Part shown: positions 6,155 through 10,148 of the stretch, in pieces | How positions within the stretch are numbered: the stretch's first letter is position 1 | How the letters are laid out: every line of letters starts with the position of its first letter | From: Actinomycetota bacterium | GTDB taxonomy: Bacteria; Actinomycetota; Actinomycetes; Streptosporangiales; Streptosporangiaceae | Assembly: GCA_003168295.1 (NCBI GenBank) | Contig: PMST01000524.1 | Location: 3,135-13,282 of the forward strand | Length of the DNA: 10,148 nt | Direction: 5' to 3' | The notes under the pieces: model-generated | What the model saw: the letters and a program-made list of their open reading frames with translations, nothing else | Databases searched by the model: none | Told to the model about the DNA's origin: nothing | Translations under genes and position numbers: made by a program

Positions 6155-8478
6155 CTCATCAGGTGAGGACCGCGGCCCCGAGCCAGACGGTTACCCGCGA
6201 GGCGCCCGTAGCTCCTAGGGGTCTTCGGGGCCAGGTGGGTGACAGTCCCGCTCGCCCGGACGGCAGGCAGAAGGTAACCGGAGAGTTCGCCTATTCCTCG
6301 GACCTGTGGCTGGACGGGATGCTGTGGGGCACCACCTTGCGCAGCCCGCACCCCCGGGCCCGGATCACCCGCCTGGATATCGCCGCGGCGCTGGCGCTGC
6401 CCGGGGTCGCCGCCGTGCTCACCCATGACGACGTCCCCGGGCACAAGACCTACGGGCTGGAACACAAGGACCAGCCGGTGCTCGCCATCGACCAGGTCAG
6501 GTACCAGGGCGAGCCGGTCGCGCTGGTGGCGGCCGACCACCCGGAAACGGCCCGCCGGGCGAGCGCCAGGATCACGGCGGACTATGCCGAGCTTGAGCCG
6601 GTGACCGACGCGCGGGCGGCGCTGTCGCCGGACGCTGCGCCGCTGCACGACGGCGGCAACCTCGTCCGCCATGTCCGGATCCGGGCCGGCGACCCGGCCG
6701 CGCGCGCGGACGTGGTGGTCACCGGGGAGTACCAGGTCGGCATGCAGGACCAGGCGTTCCTGGGGCCGGAGTCCGGCCTGGCCGTCCCGGCCGAGGACGG
6801 CGGCGTCGACCTGTTCGTGGCGACCCAGTGGCTGCACGTGGACCGGGCCCAGGTCGCGGCCAGCCTCGGGCTGCCCGAGGACAAGGTGCGCGTGACCCTG
6901 TCCGGCGTAGGCGGGGCGTTCGGGGCCAGGGAAGACCTGTCCATGCAGATCCACGCCTGCCTGCTCGCCCTGCGTACCGGCAAGCCGGTCAAGATGGTGT
7001 ACTCGCGGGAGGAGTCGTTCTTCGGCCACGTCCACCGGCACCCGGCGTCGCTGCGCTACGAGCACGGCAGCACGGCTGGGGGCCGGCTCGTCTACGTCAA
7101 GGCGGACATCGTGCTGGACGGCGGCGCGTACGCGTCGAGTTCCCCGGCTGTGGTCGCGAACGCGGCCACCCTGGGCATCGGTCCCTACGAGGTGCCGAAC
7201 GTCGTCATGGACTGCTCCGCCGCCTACACGAACAACCCGCCGTGCGGTGCGATGCGCGGGTTCGGCGCCGTGCAGGCCTGCTTCGCCTACGAGTCGCAGA
7301 TGGACAAGCTCGCCGCCGCGCTCGGCATGGATCCGGTGGACCTCCGCGTCGCCAATGCGCTGCGGGAGGGGTCGGTGATGCCCACCGGCCAGGTCGTGGA
7401 TTCGGCGGCGCCGGTGGCCGAGATCCTTCGCCTGGTCCGGTCCCGGCCGCTGCCGCCCGCCGCGGGACCCGACCTGCGCGCCTGGCCCGGAGGCGTCTCG
7501 AACACGACCCACGGCGAGGGCGTCGTCCGCGGTGTCGGGTACGCGGTCGGGATCAAGAACGTCGGGTTCTCCGAGGGCTTCGACGACTACTCCACCGCCC
7601 GGGTCCGGCTGGAGCTGGCCGGCGGCGAGCCGACCGCGCAGGTGCACACGGCCGCCGCGGAGGTCGGGCAGGGCCTGGTCACCGTCCTGGGGCAGATAGC
7701 CAGAACCGAACTCGGCATCGAGCGGGTGGTGATCCTGCCCGCCGACACCTCCATCGGCAGCGCCGGCTCCTCCTCAGCGTCCCGGCAGACCTACGTCACC
7801 GGCGGCGCGGTGCGGGCCGCCTGCCAGCAGGTACGCGAGCAGGTCTTCCGCCGGGCCCGCGAGCGCTTCCGCGGTCAGGTCCCGCCCGGCGGAGAGCTTA
7901 CGCTGTCCGGCGGCAAGGTCGTCGCGGCCGGCGGGGTCATCGGCGAACTCGGCGACCTGCTCGGTGAGCCCGCCGAGCAGACGGTGACCTGGCGGCACCG
8001 GCCCACCTACCCGCTGGACCCCCAGACCGGCCAGGGCCAGGCCCACGTGCAGTACGCGTTCGCCGCGCACCGCGCCGTCGTGGACGTGGACACCGAGCTC
8101 GGCCTGGTGAAGGTGGTGGAGATCGCCACGGCGCAAGATGTCGGCAAGGCCATGAACCCGCAGGCCGTCCGGGGCCAGATCCACGGCGGCATCGCCCAGG
8201 GTCTCGGCCTGGCCATCATGGAGGAGATCCAGATAACGAACGGTGTGGTCAGGAACCCGTCCTTCACCGACTACCTCATCCCCACCATCCTCGACATGCC
8301 CCCGGTCCGGCTCGACGTCCTCGAGCTGGCCGATCCGCACGCCCCGTACGGCCTGCGCGGCGTGGGCGAACCGCCGACGATCTCATCGACGCCCGCGGTG
8401 GTCGCCGCCATCCGCGCCGCCACCGGCCTGGACCTGACCCGGGTACCGGTCCGCCCCGAGCACATCACGAGGACCTGA
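6151..8478 (+). CDS. pucD: Xanthine dehydrogenase molybdopterin-binding subunit
   Basis: This is the 775-residue large catalytic subunit that hydroxylates purines at the molybdenum centre. The N-terminal a/b hammerhead domain is at about 35-150, starting near KVTGEFAYSSD. The molybdopterin-binding domain follows, with QDQAFLGPESG (199-209), GGAFGARED (254-262), GAMRGFGAVQ (366-375), EVGQG (504-508), the SASRQT loop (542-547) and GLRGVGEPP near the end. Glu261 and Arg369 match the two substrate-binding residues that characterise xanthine dehydrogenases (Glu802 and Arg880 in the bovine enzyme). Glu740 is the catalytic base. About 30 poorly conserved residues precede the hammerhead domain, yet the GTG at 6151 is favoured by its GTGA overlap with the deaminase gene and a GGGGG run 7 bases upstream. 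Called PucD in Bacillus, XdhA elsewhere. No maturation chaperone gene is nearby. Confidence 0.95.
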   Translation: MTHQVRTAAPSQTVTREAPVAPRGLRGQVGDSPARPDGRQKVTGEFAYSSDLWLDGMLWGTTLRSPHPRARITRLDIAAALALPGVAAVLTHDDVPGHKTYGLEHKDQPVLAIDQVRYQGEPVALVAADHPETARRASARITADYAELEPVTDARAALSPDAAPLHDGGNLVRHVRIRAGDPAARADVVVTGEYQVGMQDQAFLGPESGLAVPAEDGGVDLFVATQWLHVDRAQVAASLGLPEDKVRVTLSGVGGAFGAREDLSMQIHACLLALRTGKPVKMVYSREESFFGHVHRHPASLRYEHGSTAGGRLVYVKADIVLDGGAYASSSPAVVANAATLGIGPYEVPNVVMDCSAAYTNNPPCGAMRGFGAVQACFAYESQMDKLAAALGMDPVDLRVANALREGSVMPTGQVVDSAAPVAEILRLVRSRPLPPAAGPDLRAWPGGVSNTTHGEGVVRGVGYAVGIKNVGFSEGFDDYSTARVRLELAGGEPTAQVHTAAAEVGQGLVTVLGQIARTELGIERVVILPADTSIGSAGSSSASRQTYVTGGAVRAACQQVREQVFRRARERFRGQVPPGGELTLSGGKVVAAGGVIGELGDLLGEPAEQTVTWRHRPTYPLDPQTGQGQAHVQYAFAAHRAVVDVDTELGLVKVVEIATAQDVGKAMNPQAVRGQIHGGIAQGLGLAIMEEIQITNGVVRNPSFTDYLIPTILDMPPVRLDVLELADPHAPYGLRGVGEPPTISSTPAVVAAIRAATGLDLTRVPVRPEHITRT

Positions 8479-8481
8479 GAC

Positions 8482-8898
8482 ATGCCGTACATGTTCCTGA
8501 ACGGAGGCGGGATGCGCGGCGGGTCGCTGCATCACCTGCTGGCCGGGGCACCCCTGGTCGCCGAGACCCGGACCGCGCCGCGCTACCTGCTGTACTCGGT
8601 CGGCGACAGGTATCCCGCCCTGCAGCCGTGCCCCGAAGGCGCCGGGGGTTCTGGGGGTCCTGGGGTTTCCGGAGGTGCCGTCGCCGGCGAGGTGTACGAC
8701 CTGCCGCTCGGCCTGCTGCGCGATGCTCTCCTTCCGGCCGAGCCGCCCGAACTCGAGCTCGGCGTGATCGAGCTGGCCGACGGCAGCTCCGCCCTGGGCA
8801 TGCTGCTGCGCCGGCCGTGCCCCGCCCTGGACGACCTCACCGACATCACCGCCTTCGGCGGCTGGCGCGCCTACCTCAGCCGTCACCCCGGCGACTAA
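8482..8898 (+). CDS. Stand-alone allophanate-hydrolase C-terminal-like protein
   Basis: This small protein of 138 residues resembles the C-terminal domain of allophanate hydrolase (AtzF type), which has a gamma-glutamylcyclotransferase-like fold. The domain's landmarks are the opening MFLNGGGMRGGSLHHLLAGA (4-23), the ETRTAPRYLLYSVGDRYPAL strand pair (28-47), GEVYDL (69-74), LLPAEPPELELGVIEL (83-98) and ITAFGGWRAYL (122-132). No amidase domain is attached. A Gly-rich insert at 55-66 (GGSGGPGVSGGA) sits in a loop before GEVYDL. The ATG at 8482 has GAGGA 8 bases upstream and follows the pucD stop by three bases; the ATG at 8491 is a possible alternative. Being last in the operon suggests a role in purine or ureide nitrogen use, but the free-standing domain has no established reaction that I know of, and I assign none. 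Confidence 0.78.
   Translation: MPYMFLNGGGMRGGSLHHLLAGAPLVAETRTAPRYLLYSVGDRYPALQPCPEGAGGSGGPGVSGGAVAGEVYDLPLGLLRDALLPAEPPELELGVIELADGSSALGMLLRRPCPALDDLTDITAFGGWRAYLSRHPGD
8644..8679 (+). repeat. G-rich 9-base degenerate tandem repeat within a coding sequence
   Basis: Four consecutive 9-base units, GGGGGTTCT, GGGGGTCCT, GGGGTTTCC and GGAGGTGCC, are in frame and encode GGS, GGP, GVS and GGA. The first three carry uninterrupted runs of four or five G on the coding strand, and the fourth an interrupted GGAGG. The codons use third-position T more often than the surrounding gene, which suggests local slippage rather than ordinary selection. Confidence 0.75.
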
Positions 8899-8914
8899 TG
8901 TGCCTGGCTTCCCT

Positions 8915-8945
8915 GACGCGGTCGCCACCGCGTGCGACGCGGTCG
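8915..8945. terminator. Alternative hairpins in the convergent intergenic gap, possible bidirectional terminator
   Basis: GACGCGGTCG occurs twice (8915-8924 and 8936-8945). Between the copies lies ACCGCGT (8927-8933), which can pair with ACGCGGT of the left copy (8916-8922, 4-base loop) or of the right copy (8937-8943, 3-base loop). Each stem has seven perfect pairs. There is no U tract on either strand. It sits midway in the 66 bases between the stops of two convergent genes, where a shared terminator would be expected. Function is inferred from position and structure. Confidence 0.45.
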
Positions 8946-8964
8946 TGGACATCAGGAGACGCGC

Positions 8965-10148
8965 TTAACCGGCTTCGGTGACGTGGCCGTTGGCGACCGC
9001 GATACGGCGGGTGACCGCGACCGCCTCCAGCATCCGGCGGTCGTGGGTGACCAGGAGGAATGTGCCCGGATAGGTCTCGAGGGCGCCTTCGAGCTGCTCG
9101 ATCGCGGGCAGGTCGAGATGGTTGGTGGGCTCGTCGAGGACCAGCAGGTTCACGCCCCGGGCCTGGAGCAGCGCCAGGGCCGCCCGGGTCCGCTCGCCCG
9201 GCGACAGCGAGCTCGCCGGGCGCAGCACGTGGCCGGCCACCAGTCCGTACTTGGCCAGCAGTGTCCTGATGTCCTCTGGGAGCAGGCTCGGGACCTGCGC
9301 CGAGAACGCCTCCAGCAGCGGGACCTCGCCGTCGAACAGGCTGCGGGCCTGATCCACCTCGCCGACGCCGATGCCGCTGCCCAGTGACGCGCGACCCGAT
9401 ACCAGCGGTAGCCGGCCGAGTAGCGCTCCGATGAGGGTTGACTTGCCGGCCCCGTTCGGGCCAGTGATGGCGATCCGGTCGGCCCAGTTGACCTGGAGGC
9501 TGACCGGGCCAAGGCGGAAACCGCCGCGTTCGATGACCGCGTCGCACAGCGTGGCGGCCACCGTACCGGACCGGGGCGCGGCGGCGATCTCCATTTTGAG
9601 CTGCCACTCCTTGCGCGGCTCGGCGACGACGTCCAGGCGGTCCAGCATCCGCTCCGTGGCCTTGACCTTGCCCGCCAGCTTTTCCGAACGGGCGACCTGC
9701 CGGTGCACGATGTGCTTGTCGTTGTCGGTCGCCTTGGCCCTGGCCTGCCGGACGCCCTTGTCGGCCCAGCCGATCTGGGTCCGCATCCGTTCCTGGAGCC
9801 CCGCCCGGGTGTCGGCGTACTTCTCGTAGTCCTCGCGGGCGTGCTCCCTGGCGATCTGCCGCTCCTGGCGGTAGGCGAGATAACCGCCGCCGTACAGGCG
9901 TATCTGCTGCTGCGCCAGGTCGAGTTCCAGGACCCGGTGCACGGTGCGCTCGAGAAACGCGCGGTCGTGGCTGACCAGGACGGTTCCGGCCCGCAGGCCC
10001 CGCACGAACCCTTCCAGGATCTCCAGCCCGGCGATGTCCAGGTCGTTGGTCGGCTCGTCGAGCAGGAAGACGTCGTAGCGGGACAGCAGCAGCGAGGCGA
10101 GGTTGACACGGGCCGCCTGGCCGCCGGACAGGCTGGTCATCGCCTCGC
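8965..10148 (-). CDS. ABC-F family ATP-binding protein (N-terminus outside window)
   Basis: The visible 393 residues are the C-terminal part of a soluble tandem ATPase. Counting from the Met at 10140, the first ABC domain shows its signature LSGGQ (4-8), Walker B VFLLDEP (24-30) and the switch SHD (57-59). A long charged linker follows (about 78-205), including DNDKHIVHRQVARSEK. The second domain has Walker A GPNGAGKST (227-235), signature LSPGE (312-316), Walker B LLVLDEP (332-338) and THD (365-367). No membrane segments are present and the linker is of the kind that reaches into the ribosomal P/E site, so this is ABC-F, a translation factor or antibiotic-resistance protein, not a transporter. 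The frame stays open to the window edge, and the Met at 10140 is internal because the first Walker A must lie beyond it. Housekeeping and resistance roles cannot be separated here. It converges on the purine operon and appears unrelated. Confidence 0.93.
   Translation of the reverse strand, partial: EAMTSLSGGQAARVNLASLLLSRYDVFLLDEPTNDLDIAGLEILEGFVRGLRAGTVLVSHDRAFLERTVHRVLELDLAQQQIRLYGGGYLAYRQERQIAREHAREDYEKYADTRAGLQERMRTQIGWADKGVRQARAKATDNDKHIVHRQVARSEKLAGKVKATERMLDRLDVVAEPRKEWQLKMEIAAAPRSGTVAATLCDAVIERGGFRLGPVSLQVNWADRIAITGPNGAGKSTLIGALLGRLPLVSGRASLGSGIGVGEVDQARSLFDGEVPLLEAFSAQVPSLLPEDIRTLLAKYGLVAGHVLRPASSLSPGERTRAALALLQARGVNLLVLDEPTNHLDLPAIEQLEGALETYPGTFLLVTHDRRMLEAVAVTRRIAVANGHVTEAG

Noticed and set aside
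5128..7647. An 839-codon minus-strand open frame antisense to the deaminase and the XDH large subunit.
   Set aside because: Its translation is low-complexity and Arg/Gly/Ala-rich with no recognisable domain. Long antisense frames are expected where third positions are nearly all G or C, and the plus-strand genes have full family motifs.
6151..8478. The large subunit as a carbon monoxide dehydrogenase or aldehyde oxidase.
   Set aside because: Glu261 and Arg369 match purine-binding residues of xanthine dehydrogenase, and the neighbours are purine-catabolism enzymes.
8965..10140. The ABC-F gene as a complete 391-residue protein starting at the Met at 10140.
   Set aside because: That Met immediately precedes the first LSGGQ signature, the first Walker A domain would be missing, and the frame continues open (Glu-Ala before the Met) to the window edge.

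Overview
The window is very GC-rich, with G or C at most third codon positions, tight operons with 4-base start/stop overlaps, several GTG starts, and protein families typical of high-GC Gram-positive bacteria. It most likely comes from an actinomycete (Actinomycetota). I cannot name a genus from the sequence alone.

Layout. At the left, on the minus strand, are a GNAT acetyltransferase (103-672) and, 29 bases upstream of it, a PucR-family transcriptional regulator (702-2315). A short AT-richer divergent region (2316-2461) separates pucR from a plus-strand operon of seven genes (2462-8898). The operon order is OHCU decarboxylase (uraD), hydroxyisourate hydrolase (uraH), FAD subunit of xanthine dehydrogenase, its 2Fe-2S subunit, an 8-oxoguanine-deaminase-like amidohydrolase, the molybdopterin subunit of xanthine dehydrogenase, and a small stand-alone protein resembling the C-terminal domain of allophanate hydrolase. 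Most junctions overlap or nearly touch, so the seven genes look like one transcription unit. A 66-base convergent gap with alternative GC hairpins then separates the operon from a minus-strand ABC-F ATPase (8965 to beyond the right edge), whose N-terminus lies outside the window.

How the genes work together. Xanthine dehydrogenase oxidises hypoxanthine and xanthine to urate, and the deaminase would feed 8-oxoguanine to the same product. UraH and UraD convert 5-hydroxyisourate through OHCU to S-allantoin. PucR is the expected regulator and is transcribed divergently. The step that joins the two halves, urate to 5-hydroxyisourate (uricase or a flavin urate hydroxylase), is not encoded here. Nor are a molybdenum-cofactor maturation factor, a permease or allantoinase, so these must be elsewhere or absent.

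The region is mostly a recognisable purine-catabolism locus. Its unusual points are the deaminase lying between the subunits of the oxidase, the missing uricase, the orphan allophanate-hydrolase-like domain with a G-rich 9-base coding repeat, a near-duplicate of the start region of the 2Fe-2S subunit gene, and a candidate operator in the divergent promoter region. I saw no mobile element, CRISPR array, tRNA, rRNA or riboswitch.
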